Shown here piece by piece: positions 16,288-26,111 of a stretch of 64,000 nucleotides of DNA. Numbering within the stretch: the first letter of the stretch is position 1; each line of letters starts with the position of its first letter. The notes beneath the pieces were generated by a model. That model did not search any database. It was not told the DNA's origin and saw only the letters and a list, made by a program, of their open reading frames with translations. Origin of the DNA: Burkholderiaceae bacterium. GTDB lineage: Bacteria > Pseudomonadota > Gammaproteobacteria > Burkholderiales > Burkholderiaceae_E. The DNA lies in contig JADJVQ010000016.1 of NCBI GenBank assembly GCA_016710525.1, positions 26,639 through 90,638 of the forward strand, read 5' to 3'. A program made the position numbers and the translations under genes.

Positions 16288-16695
16288 ATGTCGCTTTCGA
16301 AAATCTTCGACATCAGCTCGACCGCGATCGCCGCGCAGAGCCAGCGCCTGAACATCGTGGCGTCCAATCTGGCCAACGCCGACAGCGTGGCCGGGCCCGA
16401 CGGCAAAGCCTACAAGGCGCGCCAGGTGGTTTTCCAGGCACGCCAGCCCGAACGGGTCGACGGCACCGCGGGTGTGCGGGTCAGCGGAATCATCGAGGAC
16501 GACACGCCCGGCAAGCGCGCGTTCGACCCGAAGCACCCGCAGGCCGATGCCGAGGGTTACGTGACCTCGAGCAACGTCAATGTCGTCGAGGAGATGGTGA
16601 ACATGATCTCGGCCTCGCGCTCGTACCAGAACAACGTCGAGGTCCTCAACACGACCCAGCAGCTGCTGATCAAGACCTTGCAGCTCGGCCAATAA
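16288..16695 (+). CDS. flgC: Flagellar proximal rod protein FlgC
   Basis: FlgC, 135 aa, second rod subunit. It has the N-terminal NIVASNLANADSVAGPDGK motif and the C-terminal SSNVNVVEEMVNMISASRSY repeat typical of the axial family. AGGAG stands upstream of the ATG. It lies between flgB and flgD with short gaps (65 and 14 bp), in the rod/hook operon. Confidence 0.96.
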   Translation: MSLSKIFDISSTAIAAQSQRLNIVASNLANADSVAGPDGKAYKARQVVFQARQPERVDGTAGVRVSGIIEDDTPGKRAFDPKHPQADAEGYVTSSNVNVVEEMVNMISASRSYQNNVEVLNTTQQLLIKTLQLGQ

Positions 16696-16709
16696 ATCGA
16701 AAGCACGCC

Positions 16710-17419
16710 ATGACCACCGCGACATCTTCCGTGACCGACCAGACCGCCGCCCGACTGGCGCAGGTCGTCGGCGCGTCAACGCTGAACAATCCGACCGAGT
16801 CCGCCTCGGCCAGCGGCACCACCGCGGCCGACACCGAAGACCGGTTTCTGAAGCTGCTGGTGGCCCAGATGCGCAACCAGGACCCGTTGAACCCGCTGGA
16901 CAACGCCCAGGTCACCACCCAGCTCGCCCAGATCAACACCGTGCGCGGCATCGAGACGCTGAACGCCTCGGTCAGCAAGCTGGTCGATCGGGGCGCGACC
17001 TCGTCGCCGCTGGATGCGGTGGGCATGCTGGGGCGCCAGGCGCTGGTCGCCGGCAACACGATCGAGCGGGCCGATGGCGAGTCCGGCACCCGGATCGGCT
17101 TCGAGCTGTCCAGCGCCGGCAAGGGCGCGCTGGCCGAAGTGGTCGATGCGGCGGGCAAGGTGGTTTTCAGCAAGCTGGTCCAGGCGCCGGCGGCCGGTGG
17201 CACATGATCGACTGGGACGGCACCGACGGCCAGGGCAGCCCGGTGCCCGCCGGCAGCTACCGGCTGCGGGTCAGCGCCACCGACGGCACCAACGCGATCG
17301 CGGCGACCGCACTGACCCCGGCCCGGGTGATCGGCGTGTCGCAGGCCGCCGATGGCGTGCGGCTGGACCTGGCGGGACGCGGTCCGGTTCCGGCGAACTC
17401 GGTCAAAGCCATTCTGTAA
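16710..17419 (+). CDS. flgD: Hook cap protein FlgD (frameshifted)
   Basis: FlgD scaffolds hook polymerisation. The N-terminal part has the family signature FLKLLVAQMRNQDPLNPLDNA in one frame, up to about 17200. The tail, with IDWDGTDGQGSPVPAGSYRL, the normal FlgD C-terminal FLG-like repeat, is in another frame up to 17419. One missing base near 17195-17205 restores 236 aa, the normal size. As read, the first frame stops at a TGA at 17205-17207 that overlaps an ATG at 17204. Likely an assembly error, since flgE and the other hook genes are intact; a true defect would abolish the hook. Confidence 0.85.
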
Positions 17420-17475
17420 CTGTCGCGCGGGCGCGGCCCGCACGAAATCATTCGGCAATACCTCAGGAGCAACTC

Positions 17476-18693
17476 ATGGGTTTTCAGCAAGGATTGAGCG
17501 GTCTGAACGCCGCTGCGCGCAATCTCGACGTCATCGGCAACAACGTCGCCAACACCAATACGGTCGGTGCCAAGTCGGCGCGCGCCGAGTTTGCCGACCT
17601 GTACGCCAACTCGCTGCTGGGTGGCGGCAACAATTCGATCGGCATCGGCGTGACCTTGTCCGATGTGGCGCAGCAGTTCACGCAGGGCGACATCGCGACC
17701 ACGAACAATCCGCTGGACGTGGCGATCAATGGCGCGGGCTTCTTCCAGATGTCGACCAATGGCACGCTGAGCTACACCCGAAACGGCCAGTTCAAGCTGG
17801 ATTCCCAGGGCTACATCACCAATGCCCAAGGATCTCGCCTGCAAGGCCACCTGCTCGATCCGGCGACCAATGTGATGGGCCAGATCACCACCGACCTGCG
17901 CCTGACCGTCAGCGGCATTCCGCCCAAGGGCACCGACGGCGCGACCGCGGCGCTGAACCTGGATGCGCGGGTGACCGCGCCCGCCAACGCCTTCGACCCG
18001 ACCGACCCGACCACCTATTCGGGTCTCACCTCGATGACGGTGTACTCGCCGCAGGGCCAGGCACATACGCTGGCAATGTACTTCCGCAAGACGGCCGACA
18101 ACGCGTGGGATGTCAATGCCTCGCTCGACGGCACCGCGTTCGCCGGCAATCCGATCACGCCACTGACCTTCGCCGCCAATGGCACCCAGTCGCCGGCGCC
18201 GGCGCCGGTGTCGATCACCGTGCCGTTTCCGGTCTCCGAGGGGGGCGACCAGGCGGTCGATCTCGACCTGACGGCCGTCACCCAGTACGGCTCGGCCTTC
18301 GTCGTCAATTCGCTGGACCAGACCGGCTACGCGGTCGGCGACATGGCGGGCTTCAGCATCGGCGCCGACGGATCGGTGCAGGCGCGCTACACCAACGGCC
18401 GCACCCAGGAGCAGGCGGAACTGACGCTGGTGAACTTCCGCAATCCGCAGGGGCTGCAGTCGATGGGCGCCAACCAGTGGGCCGAGACCACCGAGTCGGG
18501 CACGCCCAACCAGCCCCAGACGCCGGGCACCGGCAACCTGGGCGTCCTGCAGGCGGGCGCGCTGGAGCAATCCAACGTCGACCTGACCGGCGAGCTGGTG
18601 AACATGATCACCGCGCAGCGCGTCTACCAGGCCAACGCCCAGACGATCAAGGCGCAGGACCAGCTGTTGCAGACCATCGTCAACCTGCGCTGA
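17476..18693 (+). CDS. flgE: Flagellar hook protein FlgE
   Basis: FlgE, 405 aa, builds the hook. It begins GFQQGLSGLNAAARNLDVIGNNVANTNTVG-type sequence; the NNVANTNTVGAK motif and the C-terminal SNVDLTGELVNMITAQRVYQAN are the axial-family ends. The middle contains the hook domain (TSMTVYSPQGQAHTLAMYF). The ATG at 17476 has AGGAG six bases upstream; longer in-frame extension would run into flgD. Complete. Confidence 0.96.
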   Translation: MGFQQGLSGLNAAARNLDVIGNNVANTNTVGAKSARAEFADLYANSLLGGGNNSIGIGVTLSDVAQQFTQGDIATTNNPLDVAINGAGFFQMSTNGTLSYTRNGQFKLDSQGYITNAQGSRLQGHLLDPATNVMGQITTDLRLTVSGIPPKGTDGATAALNLDARVTAPANAFDPTDPTTYSGLTSMTVYSPQGQAHTLAMYFRKTADNAWDVNASLDGTAFAGNPITPLTFAANGTQSPAPAPVSITVPFPVSEGGDQAVDLDLTAVTQYGSAFVVNSLDQTGYAVGDMAGFSIGADGSVQARYTNGRTQEQAELTLVNFRNPQGLQSMGANQWAETTESGTPNQPQTPGTGNLGVLQAGALEQSNVDLTGELVNMITAQRVYQANAQTIKAQDQLLQTIVNLR

Positions 18694-18728
18694 TCGGCGC
18701 GGCGTAGACGAGGGCGACGGAGGAAACG

Positions 18729-19466
18729 ATGGACCGCATGATCTATCTGGCGATGTCGGGCGCCAAGGCGCTCTCGCAGCGCCAGGAGGCTCTGACCAAC
18801 AACCTCGCCAATGCGAGCACCAGCGGCTTTCGCGCCGACATGATGACTTTTCGCTCGGTGCCGGTCCGTGCCGAGGGCACCGCGACCACCCGGGTGTTCA
18901 ATCTCGAGGCCACGGCCGGCTTCAGCGTCGAGCCAGGCCCGGTCAGCACCACCGGGCGGTCGCTGGATGCGGCGATCCGGGGGCAGGGCTGGTTCGTCGT
19001 CCAGACACCCGACGGCAACGAGGCCCTGACCCGCAACGGCAATTTCCATATCGGAGCCGACGGCACGCTGCAGACCGCCAATGGCCTGCCGGTGGTCGGC
19101 GATGGCGGTCCGATCACCCTGCCGCCCAATGCCGAGGTGCTGTTCGGCGCCGACGGCACGATCACCGCCCGGCAGGGCAACCAGCCGCCGCTGCAGGTGG
19201 GCAAGCTGAAACTGGCCAATCCGGAGGCCAACACCCTGGCCAAGGGCGCCGACGGGATGGTGCGCATCACCGGCGGCGACCCGCCCACCGACGACCCGGC
19301 GGTGCGGATTGCCGATGGCGCGCTGGAAGGCAGCAACGTCAATGTCGTCGAATCGATGGTCGGGATGATCGCGCTGGCCCGCCAGTTCGAGATGCAGATG
19401 AAGCTGCTGTCCAACGCCGAGCAGAACGAACAGCGGGCAGCGCAGTTGCTGTCGCTGAAGGGTTGA
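18729..19466 (+). CDS. flgF: Flagellar proximal rod protein FlgF
   Basis: FlgF, 245 aa, rod subunit. The start MDRMIYLAMSGAKALSQRQE, the NNLANASTSGFRAD motif, the AIRGQGWFVVQTPDG segment and the C-terminal SNVNVVESMVGMIALARQFE are characteristic of FlgF rather than FlgG. GGAGGA precedes the ATG. It lies between the hook gene and flgG. Confidence 0.95.
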   Translation: MDRMIYLAMSGAKALSQRQEALTNNLANASTSGFRADMMTFRSVPVRAEGTATTRVFNLEATAGFSVEPGPVSTTGRSLDAAIRGQGWFVVQTPDGNEALTRNGNFHIGADGTLQTANGLPVVGDGGPITLPPNAEVLFGADGTITARQGNQPPLQVGKLKLANPEANTLAKGADGMVRITGGDPPTDDPAVRIADGALEGSNVNVVESMVGMIALARQFEMQMKLLSNAEQNEQRAAQLLSLKG

Positions 19467-19498
19467 GCGGCGCGCGAGCGCCCAGAAGGAGCCACACC

Positions 19499-20281
19499 AT
19501 GATCAGATCACTTTGGATCGCCAAGACCGGCCTGGATGCGCAGCAGACGCAGCTGGACACCATCACCCACAACCTGGCCAACGTCAGCACGGTGGGCTAC
19601 AAGCGTTCGCACGCGGTGTTCGAGGACCTGCTCTATCAGAACATGCGCCAGGCGGGGGCCCAGAGCACCCAGCAGACGCAGCTGCCCACCGGCCTGCAGC
19701 TGGGCGTGGGCGTGCGCACCGTGGCGACCGCGCGGGTCTTCACCCAGGGCGTGCTGCAGCAGACCGACAACAAGCTGGACATCGCCATCAACGGCAACGG
19801 CTTCTTCCCGATCCAGCAGCCCGACGGCACGGTGGCCTACACCCGCGACGGCCAGTTCCGGGTCGATGCGCAGGGCCAGCTGGTGACCTCCAACGGCATG
19901 CCGATCGCCCCGCCGATCACGATCCCGGCCAACGCGCTGGCCGTGACCGTGGGTGCCGATGGCGTGGTCAGCATCAACACGCCCGGTCAGACCGCGTCGA
20001 CCACGGTCGGGCAGATCCAGCTGGCCAGCTTCGTGAACCCGGCCGGCCTGGACCCGCACGGCCAGAATCTGTTCGTCGAGACCACCGCGTCGGGCACGGC
20101 CACGCTGGGCGCCGCGGGCACCAACGGCACCGGCACGCTCAAGCAGGGTTTCGTCGAGACCTCGAATGTCAACGTGGTCGAGGAACTGGTGAGCATGATC
20201 CAGACCCAGCGCGCCTACGAGATCAATTCCAAGGCCATCCAGACCTCCGACCAGATGCTGGCCCGGCTGGGTCAGCTGTGA
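19499..20281 (+). CDS. flgG: Flagellar distal rod protein FlgG
   Basis: FlgG, 260 aa, forms the distal rod. It has MIRSLWIAKTGLDAQQTQLD, HNLANVSTVGYKRS, the AINGNGFFPIQQPDG segment and the C-terminal ETSNVNVVEELVSMIQTQRAYE. The ATG at 19499 has AAGGAG upstream; an upstream in-frame ATG at 19463 would add 12 unconserved residues and overlap flgF. flgH begins 11 bp downstream. Confidence 0.96.
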   Translation: MIRSLWIAKTGLDAQQTQLDTITHNLANVSTVGYKRSHAVFEDLLYQNMRQAGAQSTQQTQLPTGLQLGVGVRTVATARVFTQGVLQQTDNKLDIAINGNGFFPIQQPDGTVAYTRDGQFRVDAQGQLVTSNGMPIAPPITIPANALAVTVGADGVVSINTPGQTASTTVGQIQLASFVNPAGLDPHGQNLFVETTASGTATLGAAGTNGTGTLKQGFVETSNVNVVEELVSMIQTQRAYEINSKAIQTSDQMLARLGQL

Positions 20282-20292
20282 GATTGACCGTC

Positions 20293-21063
20293 ATGTACGC
20301 CCTGATCGCACGCCGTTTCGGCAATCGCTCCCGCAATGCCGGGTGGGAACTCGCCCACACCGGTCGAATCGTTCGCGGACTGGCTCTGCTGGCTGCCTGC
20401 GGTGCGCTGGCCGTGTCCGCAGGCTGCACCGACCTGTTTGCGCGTCCCACCGTGGATGTGCGCGAACCGACCACCATTCGCCCGCCCGCGCTGGCGGCGT
20501 CCACGCCTGGCGCGACGACGGCCGAGCCGGGCGCGATCTTCGTGGCCGGCGCGCACCGCGGGCTGTTCGAGGATCGGCGCGCGCGCCTGGTGGGCGATGT
20601 CATCACCATCCAGATCCAGGAGAAGTACTCGGCCAAGCAGAGCTCGAACAGCTCGGTCGAGCGCCAGGGCTCGGTCGACGCGAAGGTCGGCCTGCTGCCC
20701 TTCTTCACCCCCAACGCCACCAAGCGCCTGTCCGCGCAGGGCAGCTCGGCCAACACCTTCGAAGGCAAGGGCGAGACCGGCACCGACAACGAGTTCACCG
20801 GCGTGATCACGGTGACGGTCATCGAAGTGCTGCCCAACGGCAACCTGGCGGTGGTCGGCGAGAAGCAGGTCGGCATCAATCAGAACGTCGAACGGCTGCG
20901 GTTTTCCGGGGTGATCAATCCGGCGACGATCCTGCCGGGCAACACCGTCAACTCGACCCAGGTGGCCGACGCGCGCCTCGAGGTGCGCAGCCGAGGCGAC
21001 ATCGATCGCGCCCAGACCACCGGGTGGCTGTCCAAGTTCTTCATGAGTTTCCTGCCGATTTGA
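20293..21063 (+). CDS. flgH: Flagellar L-ring lipoprotein FlgH
   Basis: FlgH, 256 aa, outer-membrane L-ring. A longer than usual, Arg-rich signal region ends in a lipobox VSAGC (Cys about residue 39). The mature part has GAIFVAGAHRGLFEDRRARLVGD, VEVLPNGNLAVVGEKQ-type IEVLPNGNLAVVGEKQ and the C-terminal SRGDIDRAQTTGWLSKFF, all family hallmarks. It is followed after 13 bp by flgI. Confidence 0.95.
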   Translation: MYALIARRFGNRSRNAGWELAHTGRIVRGLALLAACGALAVSAGCTDLFARPTVDVREPTTIRPPALAASTPGATTAEPGAIFVAGAHRGLFEDRRARLVGDVITIQIQEKYSAKQSSNSSVERQGSVDAKVGLLPFFTPNATKRLSAQGSSANTFEGKGETGTDNEFTGVITVTVIEVLPNGNLAVVGEKQVGINQNVERLRFSGVINPATILPGNTVNSTQVADARLEVRSRGDIDRAQTTGWLSKFFMSFLPI

Positions 21064-21076
21064 GGCTTTGCCCGAC

Positions 21077-22243
21077 ATGCGTTTTCCCCCTGTGTTCCTG
21101 AAGTACTGCCGTACCGGCTGCCGATCGTGGCTGGCCCCGATCGTTCTGGCCGCCATGGCGGCGGGCCTGACCGTGTCGGGCGCGCCTGCCCGCGCCGAGC
21201 GCATCAAGGAGATCGCCTCGATGCAGGGCGTGCGCACCAACCAGCTGCTGGGCTACGGCCTGGTGGTCGGTCTGGACGGCAGCGGCGACCAGACCACTCA
21301 GGCACCGTTCACCGCCCAGAGCGTGAACTCGATGCTCTCGCAGCTGGGAATCCAGCTGCCCCCCGGCGTGACGCCCCAGCTGCGCAATTCGGCTGCGGTG
21401 ATGGTCACCACCCAATTGCCGGCCTATGCGCGCCCAGGGCAGCCGATCGACGTGACCGTTTCGTCGCTGGGCAATGCCAAGAGCCTGCGCGGGGGCACGC
21501 TGCTGCTCACGCCGCTGCGCGGCGCCGACGGCCAGATCTATGCGATCGCCCAGGGCAACGTGATCGTCGGTGGCGCCGGCGCGTCGGCTGGCGGCAGCAA
21601 GGTTCAGATCAATCACCTCAGCGCCGGCCGGGTACCGGGCGGAGCGACCGTCGAGCGGGCCGTCGCCAGCCCGGCGCTGACCGGGCCGACCGTGCGGCTG
21701 GAGCTCACCCAGACCGATTTCACCCTGGCTGGCAAAGTGGCTGCCGCCATCAACAAGTCCCTGGGTACCGAGGGCGCCGCCCTGGCGCAGGCGCTGGACG
21801 CCCGGGTGATCGAGGTGCAGCTGCCCGCCGAAGCCGACAAGCGGGTGCCGTTCCTGGCGCTGCTCGAAAACGTCGACGTGACCCAGGACCTGCCCTCGCC
21901 CAAGGTGGTGGTCAATGCCCGCACGGGGTCGGTGGTGATGAACCAGACGGTGACCCTGGCGCCCAGCGCGGTGGCTCACGGCAACCTCAGCGTGACGATT
22001 TCCTCGACACCGGTCGTCTCCCAGCCCGGCGCTTTCTCTCAAGGTCAGACGGTTGTTGCCGAAAAAGCGGATATCCAGATCAAGCAGGACGGGGGGGCCG
22101 TCATCAAGCTGGAAGGCGGGGCCAAGCTCACCGATGTGGTCAAGGCCCTGAACACGCTGGGTGCGACTTCCGGTGACCTGATCGCCATTCTTCAGGCATT
22201 GAAGGCCGCGGGCAGCCTGAAAGCCGAACTCGACATCATCTGA
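21077..22243 (+). CDS. flgI: Flagellar P-ring protein FlgI
   Basis: FlgI, 388 aa from the ATG at 21077 (an in-frame TTG at 21068 would add three residues). A signal peptide ends near GAPARA, then ERIKEIASMQGVRTNQLLGYGLVVGL-type sequence opens the mature P-ring protein. Further hallmarks are GGTLLLTPLRGADGQ, ARTGSVVMNQTVTLAPSAVAHG and the C-terminal LVKALNTLGATSGDLIAILQ-like end. It needs FlgA for assembly. Complete and in operon order. Confidence 0.96.
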   Translation: MRFPPVFLKYCRTGCRSWLAPIVLAAMAAGLTVSGAPARAERIKEIASMQGVRTNQLLGYGLVVGLDGSGDQTTQAPFTAQSVNSMLSQLGIQLPPGVTPQLRNSAAVMVTTQLPAYARPGQPIDVTVSSLGNAKSLRGGTLLLTPLRGADGQIYAIAQGNVIVGGAGASAGGSKVQINHLSAGRVPGGATVERAVASPALTGPTVRLELTQTDFTLAGKVAAAINKSLGTEGAALAQALDARVIEVQLPAEADKRVPFLALLENVDVTQDLPSPKVVVNARTGSVVMNQTVTLAPSAVAHGNLSVTISSTPVVSQPGAFSQGQTVVAEKADIQIKQDGGAVIKLEGGAKLTDVVKALNTLGATSGDLIAILQALKAAGSLKAELDII

Positions 22244-22255
22244 CGGACGTTTCTC

Positions 22256-23188
22256 ATGGACCCGCAACCGCTGTTGGCTACCGATGCGCGCTCGCTCGAT
22301 GCGTTGCGCCGGCAGGCTGGCGCCGATCCGAAGGCGGCGGTGCGCGCGGCTGCCGGGCAGTTCGAATCGGTGTTCATGCGCCAGATGCTCAAGGCGATGC
22401 GCGACGCGGTTCCCAAGAGCGGCATGTGGGATGGGCCGGCCCAGTCGACCTACACCGACATGCTCGACCAGCAGAGCCGCGAAGCCCTGCCCGTTGCCAA
22501 CCCGGTCGTTGCCAACAACGCCCTGATTCGGCAGGCGCTGGCGGCGTTTGCCGCCACTGCCGGAGCTCCCGCGACGACGCCAGCCGACCTGTCCGGTCCG
22601 CTGGCCGGCGCCAATGCGAGCGCCGCGGCGACGGCCGCCGCCGGCACTGCGCGCTGGACCGGCCAGGCGGGCCCGGTGTACTCGCCGGCGCAACCCAATG
22701 TCGCCAACCTGAGCGGCCCGCAGGCCGATTTCGTCCGCAAGGTCTGGCCGCACGCGCTGCTGGCGGAACGCTCGACGGGCGTGCCGGCCGCGTTCATCGT
22801 CGGCCAGGCGGCCCTCGAATCGGGATGGGGCCGCCACGAGATCCGCAATGCCAATGGCACCGGCAGCTTCAATCTGTTCGGCATCAAGGCCGGCGGCGCC
22901 TGGAAGGGCGATGCGGCCTCTGCCAGCACCACCGAATACGTCGGCGGCCAGGCGACCCGCCGGGTCGAGCGCTTTCGGGCCTACGGCTCGTATGGCGAAG
23001 CCTTCCAGGATTGGGCCGGCATGATGGTCCGCAATCCGCGCTACAGCCGGATCCTTCAGTCGGGTGGCAGTGTGCAGGCCTTCGCCGCCAACATGCAGCG
23101 CGCCGGTTATGCGACCGATCCGGCCTACGGGTCGAAGCTTGAAAAAGTCATCCAGAAGACGCTGACCCTTCAGCGGCTGGTGACCTGA
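22256..23188 (+). CDS. flgJ: Flagellar rod-cap protein and muramidase FlgJ
   Basis: FlgJ, 310 aa, has two domains. The N-terminal rod-cap domain (about 1-100) includes AAAGQFESVFMRQMLKAMR. A Pro/Ala-rich linker leads to a C-terminal glucosaminidase domain (about 150-310) with VPAAFIVGQAALESGWGR, where the Glu is catalytic, plus NLFGIKA and YGSYGEAFQDWAGMM. The dual-domain form is typical of beta- and gammaproteobacteria. Confidence 0.95.
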   Translation: MDPQPLLATDARSLDALRRQAGADPKAAVRAAAGQFESVFMRQMLKAMRDAVPKSGMWDGPAQSTYTDMLDQQSREALPVANPVVANNALIRQALAAFAATAGAPATTPADLSGPLAGANASAAATAAAGTARWTGQAGPVYSPAQPNVANLSGPQADFVRKVWPHALLAERSTGVPAAFIVGQAALESGWGRHEIRNANGTGSFNLFGIKAGGAWKGDAASASTTEYVGGQATRRVERFRAYGSYGEAFQDWAGMMVRNPRYSRILQSGGSVQAFAANMQRAGYATDPAYGSKLEKVIQKTLTLQRLVT

Positions 23189-23213
23189 TGCAACACCACG
23201 AGGATCGACTCCC

Positions 23214-25094
23214 ATGTCCGACCTGCTCAATGTAGGTGCCTCGGCACTGCGTGCGGCCTATTCGCAGATGCGTACGACCGGCCACAACATCTCGAATGTC
23301 AACACGCCCGGTTACAGCCGCCAGGAGGTGCAGCTCGCGACCGCCGAGGGCACCTTCAGCGGCGGCGGATTCGTCGGCCGCGGCGTGGTGGTCGAGACCG
23401 TGGTGCGCCGCTACGATGCCCACCTGACGGCCGAAGTCGCTTCCGGACTGGCGATGTCCAGCGCCGACACCGTCCGCGCGGGCCAGCTCGAGCGCCTGGA
23501 CCGCGCGTTCGCCGACACCGAAAACGGCATCGGTGCGGGTCTGGACGATCTCACCAGCGCGATGGCCGATGTCGTGAACCGGCCGGCGGACCCGTCGGCG
23601 CGCACCGTGGCGGCCAATCGCGCCAACATGCTGGCCGAGCGCTTCAGCGGCATGCGCGATCGGCTCGAGGACATCCATGCGCAGGTCGACCTGCGGATGG
23701 GCGAGGGCGTGAACAAGGTCAACGAAACCCTCAAGCAGCTGGCGGCGGTCAACGAGCAGATCGCCAAGAGCAGCGGCAGCGGGCAGCCGTCCAACGACCT
23801 GCTCGATCGGCGCGACGTGCTGGTCGAAGACGTCAACAAGCAGATGAAAGCCACCGCGTATGTCAACTACGACAACACGGTGAGCCTGTTCTCGGCGTCG
23901 GGCCAGGCGCTGGTCGTGGGCAAGTCGATCGCCAACTTCTCGCTCAGTGCCGATACCCTCGATCCGCGCAGGCTGACGGTCTCGCTGAACACCTCGGGGC
24001 GTTCGATCGCGATGGAGAGCGACTCGCTGGGCGGCGGCGAACTGGCCGGCCTGATCCGGTTTCGCGACGAGGACCTGGCCGCGGCCTCCGGGCGGCTCGG
24101 CCAGCTGGCCGCGGCCGTCGGCGCGGCCTACAACGCGCAGCAGGCGCTGGGCCGCGACGCCACCGGCGCGGTCGGCGCGCCGATGTTCGACATCGGTGAC
24201 CCGCGCGCCTTCGGTTCGACCTTGAACACCGGCAATGCGGTGCTGGGCGCAACCTTGATCGATGGCACGCAGGTGAGCAACGGCGACTACGAGATCAACT
24301 ACGACGGCACCAACTGGTCGGCAACCCGGTCCAGCGATGATTCGGTCGTGCCCATTGCCGGCTTCCCGGCGACCATCGACGGCATCCAGATCAGCCTGAC
24401 CAGCGGTGCCGCGGTGGCCGGTGACAAGTTCCTGGTCCGGGCGGCCTCCGAGTTCGCCAACGACTTCTCGATGGTGCTGCCGTCGCCCTCGCGGCTGGCC
24501 ACCGGACTGGCGGCAGCCCCTCAGCTGGGTGCCACCAACGCCGGCGATGCCGGGGTGTCGGCCTTCCAGGTGACCAGCAACGATGCCAACCTGACCGCTG
24601 CGGTCAGCATCCAGTTCACGAGTCCGACCACGTTCAATGTCACTGGCACAGGTACCGGCAATCCGACCGGGGTCGCCTACACGCCGGGCATGACACTGAA
24701 CTACAACGGCTGGCAGATGACCTTGAAGGGCACGCCGGCGACCAACGACACGATCAGCGTGTCGGCGACCCAGAACCCAGCGGTCGACAACCGCAATGCG
24801 CGGGCCATGGTCGGCATCGCCGACCGTCTGCTGGTCGGCGGACAGCGCGCCGTCGATGCCTATGGCGACCTGACGGCCGATGTCGGAATCCGGACGCAGT
24901 CGGCGCAGTCGTCGCTGGCCCTGTCGTCGCGGACCCTCGAGGACGCCCAGGCCGCGCGCTCGGAGATATCGGGAGTCAATCTGGACGAAGAGGCGGCACG
25001 CCTTCTGCAGTACCAGCAGGCATATCAGGCCGCAGCCAAGCTGATCGCCACAGCGCAGACGGTGTTCGACACCCTGCTGCAGGCCGCCGCCTGA
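23214..25094 (+). CDS. flgK: Hook-filament junction protein FlgK
   Basis: FlgK (HAP1), 626 aa, joins hook and filament. The N-terminus has SDLLNVGASALRAAYSQM and TGHNISNVNTPGYSRQEV; the C-terminus has SGVNLDEEAARLLQYQQAYQAAAKLI, both family signatures. The chaperone FlgN is encoded in the same island. Codon use and composition match neighbours; flgL follows after 37 bp. Confidence 0.96.
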   Translation: MSDLLNVGASALRAAYSQMRTTGHNISNVNTPGYSRQEVQLATAEGTFSGGGFVGRGVVVETVVRRYDAHLTAEVASGLAMSSADTVRAGQLERLDRAFADTENGIGAGLDDLTSAMADVVNRPADPSARTVAANRANMLAERFSGMRDRLEDIHAQVDLRMGEGVNKVNETLKQLAAVNEQIAKSSGSGQPSNDLLDRRDVLVEDVNKQMKATAYVNYDNTVSLFSASGQALVVGKSIANFSLSADTLDPRRLTVSLNTSGRSIAMESDSLGGGELAGLIRFRDEDLAAASGRLGQLAAAVGAAYNAQQALGRDATGAVGAPMFDIGDPRAFGSTLNTGNAVLGATLIDGTQVSNGDYEINYDGTNWSATRSSDDSVVPIAGFPATIDGIQISLTSGAAVAGDKFLVRAASEFANDFSMVLPSPSRLATGLAAAPQLGATNAGDAGVSAFQVTSNDANLTAAVSIQFTSPTTFNVTGTGTGNPTGVAYTPGMTLNYNGWQMTLKGTPATNDTISVSATQNPAVDNRNARAMVGIADRLLVGGQRAVDAYGDLTADVGIRTQSAQSSLALSSRTLEDAQAARSEISGVNLDEEAARLLQYQQAYQAAAKLIATAQTVFDTLLQAAA

Positions 25095-25131
25095 TCGGTA
25101 TTACCACCCCAAATCCCGTCGGAGACCCACC

Positions 25132-26043
25132 GTGCGCGTATCCACCGCCTTTGCCTACCAGACCGCGATCGACGCGATGAACGATCGTCAGTCCAAACTG
25201 GCGCGCACCCAGACCGAGCTGTCGACCGGGCGCAAGCTGCTGAGCGCCAGCGACGATCCGATGGCCGCTGCCGCGGCCGAGCGCACCCGCTCGGCGCAGC
25301 GCCGGATCGAAACCCAGACCCGGATGAACGAATTCGCGAGCACCATCCTGAAGCAGGCCGACATGACGCTCGGTCAGGTCACCGAGGTGATGCAGCTGCT
25401 GCGAGAAGGCGTGGTCCAGGCGGGCAACGGGACGCTGTCGGCCCAGGATCGCGCAATGCTCGCCACGCAGTTCCGAGGTTATCGCGACGAACTGCTGACC
25501 CTGGCCAATCGTCCGGACGGCTCCGGCGGATACGTCTTCGGCGGGCAGGGCACCAGCAGTGCGCCGTTCGCCGACGGCGCAAGCGTCACCTATCAGCCGC
25601 AGGTCGGCGAGCAGCAGGTAGGCCTGGACGCCAGCACGCCGACCAGCCTGGACGGGCGCCAGACTTTCATGAATCTGCCCAATGGCGCCGGCACCCAGAG
25701 CGTCTTCGACCTGCTGGACAGCACCCTGAGCGTGCTCGAAGACAGCGCGGCGACGCCCGCCACCGTCACCGCCACGGTCACCGCGGCGCTGGCCGGCATC
25801 GACGTGGCGATCGATCGCGCCACCTCCAAGCGCACCGAGGTCGGCGAACACCTTCGTTCGCTGGAGAGCCGCACCAGCCTGGCTGAAGCGGGATCGATCG
25901 AACTGGCCGCGCAGATGTCCGATCTGGTCGACGTCGACTTCGCCAAGGCGATCTCGGATTTCCAGAACAACCAGACCGCCCTGTCGGCCGCGATGAAAAC
26001 CTACTCCCAGATCTCGAAGATGTCCCTCTTCGACTATCTCTGA
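25132..26043 (+). CDS. flgL: Hook-filament junction protein FlgL
   Basis: FlgL (HAP3), 303 aa, is flagellin-like at both ends: VSTAFAYQTAIDAMNDRQSK and LARTQTELSTGRKLLSASDDP at the N-terminus, DVDFAKAISDFQNNQTALSA at the C-terminus. The start is a GTG with GGAG upstream; no ATG fits. It is the last structural gene of the flg operon, and the HDOD gene begins 68 bp later. Confidence 0.95.
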   Translation: MRVSTAFAYQTAIDAMNDRQSKLARTQTELSTGRKLLSASDDPMAAAAAERTRSAQRRIETQTRMNEFASTILKQADMTLGQVTEVMQLLREGVVQAGNGTLSAQDRAMLATQFRGYRDELLTLANRPDGSGGYVFGGQGTSSAPFADGASVTYQPQVGEQQVGLDASTPTSLDGRQTFMNLPNGAGTQSVFDLLDSTLSVLEDSAATPATVTATVTAALAGIDVAIDRATSKRTEVGEHLRSLESRTSLAEAGSIELAAQMSDLVDVDFAKAISDFQNNQTALSAAMKTYSQISKMSLFDYL

Positions 26044-26111
26044 TACCGCACGCCTGATGGCGCCACAGCCGGCCTGAATCAACCCGAAACACCGAACGGA
26101 ACCACGTCAAG

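Noticed and set aside
21041..23230. Very long antisense open frame opposite flgI-flgJ
   Set aside because: It is the GC-rich shadow of well-conserved flg genes; His/Arg/Gly-rich composition, no domain and no ribosome-binding site.
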